Below, in pieces: positions 1 through 10,836 of a stretch of 64,000 nucleotides of DNA. Every line of letters begins with the position of its first letter. Positions within the stretch are counted from its first letter, which is position 1. The translations under genes and the position numbers were made by a program. The stretch is from Adineta vaga (taxonomy: Eukaryota; Rotifera): contig CP075495.1 of NCBI GenBank assembly GCA_021613535.1, positions 4,712,001-4,776,000 on the forward strand, in the 5' to 3' direction. The notes below the pieces were generated by a model. The model did not search any database. It saw only the letters and a program-made list of their open reading frames with translations, and was not told the DNA's origin.

Positions 1-1
1 A

Positions 2-285
2 TTTGGTTCAGTACCTTCATTTAGTTTTGGGGCAGGTGCAGCAGCTCCTACAAGTAATACTCCATTCCAGTTTTCTGCAAATCCAGGACCAGCAACGTCC
101 AACACATTTTCTACTAGTTTTTCAGCAGTTGCACAACCTTCGGCATCTGAAAATAAGTAAGAAGAATCTTGGAAAAAAATATAAATTACTATTTATCTAT
201 TCTACTTTTTAGTCCTTTCAGTGTCGCAGATGACTCTACAAATAGACGTCCTGTTATTAAAGCTAAACGTCGAGCTAAACCATAG
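2..285 (+). CDS. FG-repeat nucleoporin C-terminus (NUP153/POM121-like), partial
   Basis: The 5' part lies outside the window. Two terminal exons are visible, 2-156 and 213-285, joined by a GTAAGA...TTTTAG intron. The peptide is rich in F, S, G, A, P and T, with FG and FS motifs (FGSVPSFSFG near the start, then PFQF, NTFSTSF and NPFSV). It ends in a short basic tail, KAKRRAKP, before TAG at 283-285. FG nucleoporins line the nuclear pore channel and bind transport receptors. A low-complexity FG region closing with a basic tail is how vertebrate NUP153 and POM121 end, so one of these is likely, but 75 residues cannot separate them. Next on the same strand is BUD31, 340 bases downstream. Confidence 0.6.
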
Positions 286-624
286 AAATCTCGTTCGTTT
301 GTAGTCAAACATATTAGAACAATATTATTCATAGTCGCGCTTTTTTCTGTCTTTCTGTGTGTATGTGTGTGTAATGCCTGTGTATGTGTGTTTTTTTGTT
401 GTTCTTTGTTTCTCTCTCTTGTGCGTGATATGAAAAAAAAGAAATGTAGTAGTTTGTTCGAGAGCAACGAAGAGAACAGAAAAAAAAGCGATAGGATTTA
501 AAAGAGAAATAATATATGAAAAAAAAGTAACAAGACTCATGTGTGAATGTATTGCGCAAGCAAATTGAAAAATATATATAACTATTACACAATTCTCTTG
601 TAGATTTCATTTATTCATTTTAAC

Positions 625-1169
625 ATGGTCAAAGTTCGAAAAGGTACTAAGCCACCACCGGATGGATGGTAAGTTTTTGTACTATTTTATAAATGAACAT
701 ATTATCTTTTGATTCTTTTCTTACAGGGATTTAATTGAACCAACATTGGATGAAATTGAAGCAAAAATGCGTGAAGCAGAATTAGCACCGCATGATGGTA
801 AACGAAAAGTAGAAACATTATGGCCCATATTTAAAATTCATCATCAAAAATCTCGTTATCTCTATGATCTTTATTATAAACGTAAAACAATCAGTAAAGA
901 ATTATATGATTATTGTATAAAACAATCGATTGGAGACAAAAATTTAATTGGTAAGAACGAAAAATATTTATTGGAGATTTTATTTTTTAAATTTTGTTTT
1001 AGCTCAATGGAAAAAACAAGGTTATGAAAATCTTTGTTGTCTTCGTTGTATTCAACCACGCGATACAAATTTCAATAAAAAATGTATATGCCGTGTACCG
1101 AAGGAAAAACTCGAAGAAGGAAAAGTGGTTGAATGTGTTCATTGTGGATGCCGTGGATGTTCCGGTTAA
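625..1169 (+). CDS. BUD31: BUD31/G10 spliceosome-associated protein
   Basis: Three exons, 625-668, 727-950 and 1003-1169, give 144 residues, the same length as human BUD31. The start [15 protein letters not shown] and the middle [20 protein letters not shown] are near-identical to the family. The C-terminal third is the family's zinc-binding part: cysteines in [20 protein letters not shown] and the closing [16 protein letters not shown]31 is a core component of the activated spliceosome (NineTeen-associated and retention/splicing group), acting in the nucleus. All introns are GT-AG and about 55 bases long. The protein is complete, with no missing cysteine seen. Confidence is very high because the identity runs end to end. 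Confidence 0.97.
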
Positions 1170-2293
1170 ATAGCAATCTTTTCTTCTGTTTTTATGACTG
1201 TTTCTTAGAACGGCATAAATAGTTTGTCATTTCTTTGATTGCTCTTTTTTTTCTTGTTTTCTGTTTACTGTACAAAAAAAAGACGAAGAAATATCAGAAA
1301 AAATATCAATAAAAAGTTTCTTTTTTCAGATCTGAATGTATGTATATATATATATATATTATTAGGTGTTAAATGCACGATTATTGTGTCATTTAATCCA
1401 TAAAGATAGACATGGATGATAAGTAAATGTTTACAATCATCATCGATTATTCTAAACACTGTAAAACAAAACAGTCCATATACGTAAGATAACTCCTAGA
1501 TATATCATACGTTTTATTACTTCAATGAAAATCTCATTATTCTAGAGATGTCTTTGATATCGTATGGAATAATACACTTATATATTATAAGCCGATTTCT
1601 TTTCTGAACGTCAGGCTATTTATATCACTGAAAGAACATGATAGATAAGAACTTATCGAAGAATGGTTTATTATTCTCTTAGTTTAGTCGTATTATTGAT
1701 AAATTGAAAATGAATTCTTTTGAATATCTTTGAAGATAGATATTCTATATGAAACTGGCAGCATTGGCATCGAAAATAGGAGAGCATGAAAATGAACAAG
1801 AGCCGCCAGAATCAACGCACAGTCTTCCATGCATGTAGAGTCATCTGTTATAAGTCTCTATATTAATTTATGATTATAAAATTGAATTTTATCAGTATTT
1901 TCTATATGTAGTAAACGAATTACTATACCGATTTCCGATTACTAATGAAAATAACTAACTTTTAGATTTCTAAGATATGCAAAAGCCTACTAATTCACAT
2001 AAACAGCTGCGTTCGGTAAATCACCATTTGTTTTTCTCTTCTTGCATGACTTACACTTTTTTCTTTCTTTTAACTCTCACTCATCCGAGCATCCGTCAGA
2101 TTTTTTTTTCATCAGCATGAATATTTCTATGCGCTTCACAGCATTTTCTCCATCCGTTTTTTCTCTCTCACTCTCTCATCGTTTTATCTCTTATTTTTCA
2201 AACCATCGTTGAATTTGTCATCTGAGCATGAACACATCATTTTCTTCTTTTTTTCTTTTTAGAATAAACAACATCTCGAGTTTTATCATCAGA

Positions 2294-3189
2294 ATGCCTC
2301 CAACGACATCAGGAAAACCTCATGTCATTGTTCTAAGTGGACCAAGCGGGTAAGATTAGTTACAAAATAACGAAAAAGAAAACTTTAAAGTTATTCTTTA
2401 CTATTTTAGATCAGGCAAAAGTACATTGATTACGAAACTATTTGAAGAATATCCAACAGCATTCGCATTTAGTATATCTCGTATGTGTTGATTTGAAAAA
2501 AATATTATTTCTATCCTCCATTTGTGTAGATACAACAAGATCTCCTCGTTCTGGTGAACAGAATGGCCGCGGTATATAAGATAGTCTTTTTAATTGCGAA
2601 ATGATTGTCATTCGATTTTTATAGAGTACCATTTTGTATCTCGATCTGACATGGAAAGTATGCTTAAGCGTGGTGAATTTCTTGAATCAACGGAATTCTC
2701 AGGAAATCTTTATGGAACAAGGTTATAACAAATAAAGAATCAACTTTAATAATCTAAATGATCTACTGTAATTTTAGTAAAAAAGCAGTTGAAGATGTTA
2801 TACAAACAGGTCGCATATGTTTACTTGATGTTGACAAACAGGGTGTAAAAAATATTCGAAATACCGATCTTAGTGCTATATTTATCTACATTAGTCCACC
2901 GAGTTATGAAATTCTCGAGCAACGTTTACGCGGACGAAAAACAGACAGTGAAGCGGCTATCGAAAAACGTTTAACAGAAGCAAAAGAATCCATGGAATTC
3001 AGTAAAGAACCCGGCGTCTATGATCGTGTTATATTGAATGATCAACTTGACGTTGCTTATCAATCTATAAAAGATATTCTGCGCGAGGTGAGAGAGGATA
3101 AAACAAAAGGTTTCTAATGAAATCAAATCTATTTTTAGGATATCGAAGCTGTTTTGGAACAACAAAAAGCAACCAATGCTAGCAAATAA
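2294..3189 (+). CDS. GUK1: Guanylate kinase
   Basis: Six exons (2294-2349, 2410-2480, 2530-2571, 2625-2721, 2778-3087, 3139-3189) encode 208 residues; human GUK1 has 197. The P-loop LSGPSGSGKST lies near residue 15, split by the first intron. GMP-binding segments follow: HTTRSPRSGEQNGREYHF, then EFSGNLYGTS. The nucleotide-binding LDVDKQGVKNI and the lid arginines in LEQRLRGR and EKRLTEA are present. The enzyme phosphorylates GMP/dGMP to GDP/dGDP with ATP in the cytosol and is essential for guanine nucleotide supply. The start ATG is the only one giving the family's short N-terminus ahead of the P-loop. Exon 3 is only 42 bases. No defect is visible. Confidence 0.96.
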
Positions 3190-3448
3190 ATATCTCATAG
3201 AATATCTCTATCAACAATAAACAGTGAATAACATTATCCTATTTCATTCTTCATTGTCTAGTTTTTTAACTCTTTAAAAAAAACACATTTATTGAGAATT
3301 TTCTTATACTTAATATAGATATCAAACTGAACATATAAAGTTGATGTCAAAATCTATTTTATATGATTTCAGAAAACTGAATGAAAAATAAAAACTTGAC
3401 TTGAATATTTTTGTTTGTTGATCTTTGATAAAAATACAATTCTTCTAG

Positions 3449-4020
3449 ATGACGAATCAAGGAGAACAAATCCGTCTTGCTCAAGGTGGTGTACATGATA
3501 ATCATGATTTTGTTTTGAAATATTTAGAGGAAATTGAAGCACTAGCTGAAAATGTTCTTGCTGAACGACGAGAAATAATCGAATTAAATAAACGACGTGA
3601 TAAATTACGTGAAGCTAGTCGGTATGTTGATGTATTAACCATTCTTTCTATGGATCTTTGATATATTCATAGAGCTATTCATAAACAAACGCCAAATATC
3701 AAAACCAATTGGATGTGTTTAAACAATAATTTTCTTGCTATACCAACAAAAGATTGTAAACGTTTAATTGATCGAGGTAAGAGCCATAACAGAAGAGTTT
3801 TTGTTTATGATTAGTTTATCTGTGTTGTTATTATTTTTCTTTTCATTTAGATTTTGATCAAATCAATTTAGAAATCAATCAAGCAGAAAAAAAACTAAAA
3901 GAAAATATTAAAAAACTATATGATGCAGAAAAAAAGCCTGAAATTCGTGGTTTTAATTTGAAATCTCTATCACGTGAAGAACGTCAGGAATTTGATCAAT
4001 TGTTAGAACCATACATTTGA
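3449..4020 (+). CDS. PDRG1: PDRG1 prefoldin-like subunit (p53 and DNA damage-regulated 1)
   Basis: Three exons, 3449-3621, 3673-3776 and 3851-4020, give 148 residues (human 133). The N-terminal helix carries LKYLEEIEALAENVLAERRE, which matches the family's first coiled-coil helix. A central stretch corresponds to the beta hairpin (MCLNNNFLAIPTKDCKRLI). The second helix is followed by the conserved PEIRGFNLKSLSREE. PDRG1 is a beta-type prefoldin-like subunit of the URI1/R2TP (PAQosome) chaperone assembly, which helps build RNA polymerases and PIKK complexes. An AG precedes the ATG (TTCTAG-ATG), so a 5'-UTR intron may end there. The 3' end lies 63 bases from the convergent CFAP96 stop. Confidence 0.9.
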
Positions 4021-4083
4021 TATTTATATATATATATATATTTATAATAAAATAAAAAGTAAAGAAAATAATTGATGTTCATA

Positions 4084-5383
4084 CTAATGAGCAGATGATC
4101 GTCGTGGTGGTAACTGAAATCCTTGGTATGTTTGTACTGCTTGTCTATAATTTTGTCGATTAATTTGTAAGTCAATATTTTTATGTATAACAGAATCTGT
4201 TGGTCGTGTCTTAGGATATTTATTTGGATAATAAGTTTTGCCTTGTTTATTCACGACATTTTTCACTTGAGTAAACATTGAATTAACTGCATATGGGTCT
4301 TTTTCACTACGTTTTGGAAATTTATCAAAGCATCCATCTTTGTTACCACCAAGCTGAATAAAAACGAATTTTTCTTCGAAACAATCGAAAATTCAAACAT
4401 ACCGATTTGCCTGGTGAACTATATTTAAAGGGTTTCTTATCAGCTGGAGCTGATTTTGATCGTTCTTTAGGTTCACCACGGCTTTTCATACCTTTACCAT
4501 CGCCACCAAATGGATTACGATCAAAATACTCTTTTGGATGCATATTTAATTTAAATACACCAGCTTTCATAGCTGTTTTATGATGAGTATAGTCTTTCTA
4601 TAAAAAAATGAAGAAGAAACCAAATGCAATGATTTCTACAAGTCATACTCGTTGAGCTTCTAATGGTGCATCATAGTTATCTGTTTTTTCTTTGTATGCA
4701 TAAGGTGGATCTTTATCGATACCTAAATTTGGATAACTAAAGAAAGAGAAAAGGAATTGAAAATCTACTCAGAGAAAAATATGACTTACCCATAACCTGT
4801 TCCTTTTTTCGATGGATTTACTTTAAAATTTGATTTTTCTGCTGGTTGTTTTTCTGTTTCACGATATTTTGCTTTAGTTGGATCTAGATCCTCCACAGGA
4901 CCACCTATTGTTCCAAAGAATGAACCGAGACCTTCGCTAAAATGGATTATTTTGATCAGATATTAAAACACATGCATCTATAATTATCAATTAAAATTCA
5001 CATACGGATCTCTTGCTCGATACATGCTAACGAATGGTTTACTAACAATATTCTTCTTTTTTTCTTCCATACGTGCTCGTCGACGCATTGATACAGGATC
5101 AATATAAATTCCAGGTAAGGTTTTAAATTCATTATCAAAATATCCAGCCATCGATCCAGTTGATCTTGGCTTCGAACTTTTACTCATCATTTGTTTATTT
5201 TTATATGCAACTTCATTAAAATTAACTTTTAAAACACAAATATTTATATGTAGATATATCAACATTTTATTATATGTTAATTAACTTACAACGAGATGCT
5301 TCCGTATATGGATCTTTGATAGTCACATATTCCATCTCTTTAAATAGACCTACACGGTCCATATCGGTCTTACCACTTGCCAT
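4084..5383 (-). CDS. CFAP96: CFAP96 (C4orf47, UPF0602) cilia/flagella-associated protein
   Basis: Six exons read leftward: 5383-5290, 5225-5006, 4936-4790, 4736-4649, 4597-4403 and 4353-4084, 337 residues (human about 309). Family landmarks appear in order: the start MASGKTDMDRVGLFKEMEY; the AGYFDNEF motif; RRRARMEEKKKN; the glycine-rich EGLGSFFGTIGGPV; GTGYGYPNLGI; FKLNMHPKEYFDRNPF; FKYSSPGKS; and a C-terminal half with KTYYPNKYPKTRPTDSV. CFAP96 is a ciliary/basal-body-associated protein of unknown biochemistry, so its presence fits a ciliated animal. No coiled coil or membrane segment is seen. Splice phases sum to an open frame throughout. Confidence 0.92.
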
Positions 5384-5746
5384 TGTTAGATTTCAAAGAT
5401 GCACAAACGCGTTCTTGAAAAAACAATTTATTTTATATTATACGTCACACAATTTTGAAAAGAAAAGGCAACGCATTGCCATTATTATAGTTTCTGTCAG
5501 GACAACGATAACATAGTAACAATTTTTTTTTGCATAGTGTTTCTTTTCCTCTTTACATAGAGCGCGCTATGAATCGAGAAAATGTATCATTTTATTTTAC
5601 TTTCAAATAGAGAATAGCGAGAGATTTTTTACGAGAAAGTAATCAGATACTGTTTTTAGAATGATATTTATTGATTTTTCTTGATCACAACAAACTAAAA
5701 GAAACAAATTACAACGTGTAAAAAAAAGAGAAGAGTTCTGATATAT

Positions 5747-7186
5747 TTATTCGTGTTTATGAATTGGCGGTTTGAAAGCTGAATGTGAACCACTGCCAAT
5801 AATTGATGGATTTTGACTATTAATTTCAAACGGAAATCGTCTCGGAATAATCGGCAATGGTAAACGAAAAGAACTTGGTACAAATAATGGTGAGCGAAAA
5901 AATTGTAACCAATCTGTTGAATTAAGTGCAACAAGAGACAATGGATTGGATGCTGGTAATGGTGGTGGAAAAGGAAAATAATGAGATGTTGCGAGAGATA
6001 AAGGAGGTGGGGGTGGAGGAGGAAGAAACATATTCATATCAGATAAGTGTTCATCGGCTGTTGTTGATGATACAACATTATGTGTTGGTAATCGTTTTTC
6101 TTTTGTTTTTGTTTTTGATACTTTAGCTGGTGGTGGAGTTGGTAACATAACTTCTTCTTCTTCTTCTTCATCCTCTCCTTCTATGTCTACTTCTTTTTTA
6201 TCTTCATGTTTTTCTGCATCATCTTCTTCAGTTTCTTCTTTATCTTCATCATTCATTTCTTCATTTTGATCATTATTGTCATTTGTAGAATCATTGTTAT
6301 TGTTACTATTCATTGTCGATGTCTTTGATCTACCAGTCGAAATTGTTGTTGCTGATGTTGTACGTTTTCTATTACCACCATTAAACATAGCTTTGACATC
6401 TTCCCATGCATCTCGTAGATCTTCACTTTGTGTTGGATTATGTAAACGTAAATGACGACGCCATGCATTAAAATTTGGACTATCGGGTTGTACATAAGTA
6501 ACATTGGGTAAACGATGCGAATGAAATATAAATTTATTTGGAGAAAGAAAACTATCGCAATATGAACATCTATATGATAAGCATAGTAGATAAACATACA
6601 ATTGAAAATATATGTTTTACCTAATACATTTTGCTCGTGAACTGTTGTATCGTATTGGAATAAAGAGACCACGACATCCCCATGCACAATGATGATAGAC
6701 TTCAAAAACAAAATTTTCTGGTAAATTTAACGGTTTAGTTGATTCAAGAAAAGAATTAACTAAACGTTCAGCTTCTCGACGAGTTATCATACCACAACGT
6801 CTGGATGAACTTGGCATAGCACCTTGAAAATAAAATCACATTTTTTTCTACAGTTTATCTACATACATCATATGTTCTTACCTGCTCGTCGAAGTAATTC
6901 TAATTGAACAGGTGTACATTGAACACAAGTTATACCTAATGCTAAAAAAAAGGTCATCAACTATAACTCAAAGACGATAAACATCAGATAAAATCATACC
7001 AACACGTCGATTATGTATTTCATTATAACTAAAATCTTTCAATAAATCATTTGATATCTGTGCCAAACATAATCGTTCTTTTCCATCCGTAATTAAACTT
7101 ACAATAGGTGCACCACGTATAGTGCATGTTGATACATAACTGTTATCATGATGCCGACTTTCATTCATAGTTAAATTTTCTTCCAT
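5747..7186 (-). CDS. SKOR: SKI/SNO-family transcriptional corepressor, SKOR/Fussel/Corl type
   Basis: Exons 7186-7000, 6941-6882, 6822-6621 and 6569-5747 give 423 residues. The Ski/Sno/Dac (DACHbox) domain occupies about residues 25-100 (APIVSLITDGKERLCLAQIS, FSYNEIHNRRV, GITCVQCTPVQLELLRRAG). The SMAD4/SAND-like zinc domain follows to about residue 200 (YHHCAWGCRGLFIP, CIRCSYCDSFLSPNKFIFHS, AWEDVKAMFNGG). The rest is low complexity: Ser/Asn, a long Glu/Asp tract and poly-Pro. SKOR proteins repress transcription in the nucleus, mostly in neurons, and modulate BMP/TGF-beta signalling. The chosen ATG lies just after an AG splice acceptor, so an upstream exon is possible. Vertebrate SKORs reach about 1000 residues with a C-terminal coiled coil, which is absent here. 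Confidence 0.88.
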
Positions 7187-8758
7187 GTCTAAAAGATAGA
7201 AGATGAGTTGTTATTTTTTTGTATTGGATATTTTTCTATCGGCAGATGCTAAACTGTTTTACAGTCAACTGAACTTCTCTGATGTGCCACTTGAATTTCT
7301 GATGAGAAAAAAGACAAGAAGAAAAAGATATATATATATATAGTTTTGTAGCATATGAACCATATAATCCTCGATAAAAAGTGATTAGTGACATAATGAA
7401 ATCGTTTTCGGAATTGAAGAGAAAAAGAAAATTAGCAAATGGGTATATGCATTCTTAAAAAGATCATCATCATCGATTGAAAAAAAGACAAGTGAATGTC
7501 TTTGATTATGCCGTCGTGAACACTTGAAATGATGAGAGAACGAGTAGGAAAAAAAAACAAAAATTGATTTATTTTAAACTCGACTAACTTTCTATCCTTT
7601 TTTTCTTTAATAAAACTTAGTCTAGTAATTATTCTCAATCCGTTGACATTCATTTTCTTTTCTTTCTTCCTTCGGAGAAAAATTCTTCGATTGGCTATTG
7701 AGATTTGTTTTATAACCAATGAGAACACATCCGGATGGATAAATGAGATGAAAAAAGGATACTTTCTTTGCCTTCTCTTTACATTTGAGACATTCCATCA
7801 TCATTATTTCATTTGACACTTTGTCTTTATTCTAAACAAAAATTGAAGGTGTATATCTATATATATGCTTCCATTTACATTCATCATCGGATGTATTATA
7901 GTGATCATAATTTTCTATTTAAATGACATACACTTTATTTCAAACGTTCTATCGTCAAGATGTGTCGATTTAATTGATGCATCACTTCATCTATTGAGAC
8001 AATTTTCTTTTTGCTACACTCAAATTTTATTCACGCGAATAAGAGAAAGTTAAGAAAAACATACGAAGGCAATAAAGCAAAAAAGAAGATAGACAAAAAT
8101 TATGTTCAAACTATTTTTTCCTCACATTGATTGTTGTCTGCTGAAAGAACGACACAAATGACAAATCAATGAAGAGGAAAAAATATGATATAATTCGTAT
8201 CATATTATTAACGATTGTTTGATCTAGTTAATTCTATGATTGCTGGTTTGATCGTAAAATTTTTGAACGGAAAGCTCGTTAATATCATGTTTTTATTAGT
8301 TTATACTAACAACAATGAGTTATTACCTATTGTACTCATAATCTACATCTGATAAGCTAAGTTATTGCTCTTGTCTTCTTTCCAATCATTTCTTTTTTGT
8401 TTGACATCAGCGAACATGCAAAACTTAATTCTTTAAAGTTGTAAGTTTAACCCATTGTCGAACTGAATTGATCAAAGATTTTATGTCTATTTAAGTTATG
8501 TTTTACTGCTGTGCATCATCGATATTGTCTTTTAAACTTAGTCCGTGTGCAAAATGGAATGCAAGTGGTATTGAGGGTGTAGGTGTGTGATTTATATCGA
8601 ACGCTTCTGAAACAACACACATATCCTTCAATTTCTCACTCACTTTCTGGTGTCGTATGCATTTATTCCACCTCCATCCAACTATCATTGCAGAAATCCT
8701 CACCCACTCAGTGTTAGCATTAGTAATGACTCACACTAAAGCCACTAAGATTTAGATG

Positions 8759-8831
8759 GTTCTTCTAGCCTAATTAGCTTAGTACACCTGTCCGAATAGC
8801 AGAAAGTGTGGATTCGAGTACCACGAAGATC
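8759..8831 (+). other. Degenerate tRNA-like / SINE-like sequence
   Basis: A 73-base stretch starts GTTCTTC and ends GAAGATC, which pair at six of seven positions like an acceptor stem. It has an A-box-like TAGCCTAATTAG at the right offset and a B-box-like GGATTCGAGTACC near the 3' end, as in polymerase III tRNA promoters. The D, anticodon and T stems do not pair properly, so it is not a working tRNA. A tRNA pseudogene or tRNA-derived SINE head would explain it; chance remains possible. Confidence 0.25.
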
Positions 8832-9190
8832 ATCTCTGGCTCATATATGAAGCTAACATATATAAATCATTATTTAATATAACTGAAAGTCTATATATAC
8901 GTGAAATGATACAATCAAATCAATCAATCTTTGTTTTAAATTGTTTTTCATTAAATCAAACTTGTCATTTATTAATCTCGAGTTCTAATTCACGTTCTAT
9001 TCAACTTATCTTGATACATCATCACCAGTATTTCACGACATACCAGTGAATAGTCTTGATTTCAATTTGACAATTATTACAGATTCTGGCTATAGTCTTT
9101 CATTAAGTTTATCTTCGAACCAATCGGTGATTATGGATATTTGAACTTTGAATTTATCCATTTCTATTAAATGCAGCTGATTATCCACTA

Positions 9191-9250
9191 GAGGGTGTGG
9201 GTGTGGGTGAGTGCTCCTTCTTCTCTCATGCACACCCTCACAGCCACACC
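9191..9250 (+). repeat. Telomere-like TGTGGG repeat with inverted partner
   Basis: The G-rich side reads GGGTGTGGGTGTGGGTG (from 9193), about three TGTGGG units. About 20 bases later the C-rich side begins with GCACACCCTCAC and CCACACCC, so the two can fold into a hairpin. TGTGGG is, from memory, the telomeric repeat reported for bdelloid rotifers. If so, this is an interstitial telomeric tract. Confidence 0.5.
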
Positions 9251-9561
9251 CTTCTTTCCCGTGACTAAAGTTTAAGGTCTAAAACTGAAATTCGTCCATC
9301 ATTCTAATCTCAATAATTTCTTACATGCACAGAAAAAGTTTGAACCACGTCCATTAAGTTCTAATATAGTTAACGCTCTAAACATTCAATAAACCACAAA
9401 TAACACACTCTATGAAAAATGTAACGTTCGAATTATTGATATAAAATTTACGATAGATGTGCTTCAGTTTGATAGAAATTTAGTTAATATATTCCTTGTA
9501 GCTTGGGTGAACGAAACTTTAAAACAATGGTACCTATAGGTACCCTTGGGAAAGAAAGGGT

Positions 9562-9606
9562 TAAGGGTGTGGATGTAGATCATGGCAATACTAACAGCCA
9601 CACCCA
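9562..9606 (+). repeat. Second telomere-like inverted pair
   Basis: AAGGGTGTGGATG is followed about 30 bases on by CAGCCACACCCAT, an inverted GGGTGTGG/CCACACCC pair of the same design as the one at 9191. A weaker third copy lies at 8568-8633 (GAGGGTGTAGGTGTGTG ... ACACACAT). All three lie in the same non-coding interval. Confidence 0.4.
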
Positions 9607-9648
9607 TACCTCTTATGACGATATGAATAGTTCTAATTAAATTCATAT

Positions 9649-10836
9649 TTATTTATTCATCTGTTCAATAGTTTTTTGAATCCAATCATAATATGCACTG
9701 ATTAGTACATAAACACCCGGATAACCTTCCGGTGCATATTCACAACCATAACTCATAAGACCCATTAAAATCCATCGATTAACATCATATTTTTGTTTAT
9801 CGAAAGCACCACTTCCATAATCACCTTGACATAAATCACGACGAGAATGTTCGGTACCAATACAAAGTTGCTTTTTAGTATTATATGTCTTATAAAGATT
9901 AGGACAGTTGTCCTTGACATTTAAGATTGTTTGTCGTAGTTCATCAGTTTCGGAAACAGACCATGTTGTGTTTGGTACAGTACGCCAACCAGCAACAATC
10001 AATCCTTTTGATTTTTCGATTTGCCTACTTGATCGTGTCAAGCAAGCTGGCTTAACATGATCAGAAAATGTTTCAAGACGTTCATGAAGTCGAATAATAC
10101 CAATGTCATTCTGTGATGTTACACTATTATAATCAGAATGAAAGATGAATCGATCGATAGAAACACGTTGTGTTATATTCGATAGACGATGTGCACCGAG
10201 AACAACGGAATATGAAATAGGAATAAGACTTTGTTGAAAGCAACCCGCTGTCGTTAGAACATGTTGATTATCAATTAAATTTCCAGAACATATATGTCGT
10301 TCATCAAATTGAATTGAAACATGCCATGGTAATGAATGAGGACGTACTTCATTACCACCAACGGTTTGATTTTCATCTGGAGAATAGATCGAAATACCAC
10401 ATGGATTATATTCCAGACAAAAACGTATCTAATCGATGAGAAATTTTAGATATTTAATTTAAAGAAAACAAAACATAACGTTCTTTACTTCGTAATCAAC
10501 ACATTGTTTTCCACCGACAGCATGACATATCAATCCATCCTTGATTGTCGTGTAGTGTGTCATTAATATTGTTTCATTTGTTAATTTTTGATAAGATGCT
10601 TGACGTATTTCAAATGAACCTGTCCATCGAGTTAATTCAAATGTCTTGGGATATTTGGCTTGAATAAGTCCCAAACGTTCGATATCGTTACCATTTGAAT
10701 GAGATTCCCATGGATGATATTCATTAAACCATTCACTAGTATAATTACATTGACTATCAGTTAAAGAAAACGAAACGAATAGAATTAAAAGAGTATACAT
10801 GATATACATAAAGTATGTTTGACAATAAATGGCCAT
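9649..10836 (-). CDS. Secreted WxxW-domain plus trypsin-like serine protease homologue, catalytically degenerate
   Basis: Two exons, 10836-10489 and 10428-9649, encode 375 residues. The N-terminal hydrophobic segment (MYTLLILFVSFSLTDSQC) is a signal peptide. Residues about 30-130 resemble the mucin-type WxxW domain (CNYTSEWFNEYHPWE ... GNDIERL ... CVDYEIRFC). A trypsin (S1) fold follows, starting VGGNEVRPHSLPWHVSI. The catalytic histidine motif TAAHC is changed to TTAGC. The aspartate motif NDIGIIRL is kept. The serine motif GDSGG reads GDYGSG, so Ser is replaced by Tyr, while the pocket aspartate (RRDLCQGD) remains. It should therefore be a non-proteolytic binder or regulator, like known serine protease homologues. 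The frame, signal peptide and cysteines are intact, so loss of catalysis does not look like general decay. Confidence 0.85.

Larger units (their letters stand above)
7187..9648 (+). other. Intergenic region, no gene seen
   Basis: About 2.5 kb between the SKOR 5' end and the serine protease homologue. Only short unconserved open frames and A/T-rich or TA-rich runs occur. Features inside it are a degenerate tRNA-like stretch (8759-8831) and three hairpins built from GGGTGTGG-type repeats (8568-8633, 9191-9250, 9562-9606), listed separately. The part next to 7190 is the likely promoter or 5'-UTR region of SKOR. Confidence 0.6.

Noticed and set aside
5926-6711. Overlapping open frames opposite and beside the SKOR gene
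   Set aside because: They are shadows of the acidic, proline-rich and serine-rich codon repeats of the SKOR exon; none has its own domain or splice support.
8759-8831. Functional tRNA gene
   Set aside because: Acceptor-like ends and A/B-box-like motifs are present, but D, anticodon and T stems do not pair; it was kept only as a degenerate tRNA-like sequence.
9536-9575. TTAA-ended transposon terminus at GAAAGGGTTAAGGG
   Set aside because: It resembles the TTAACCC end at 11359 only over about ten bases and no partner end was found nearby.
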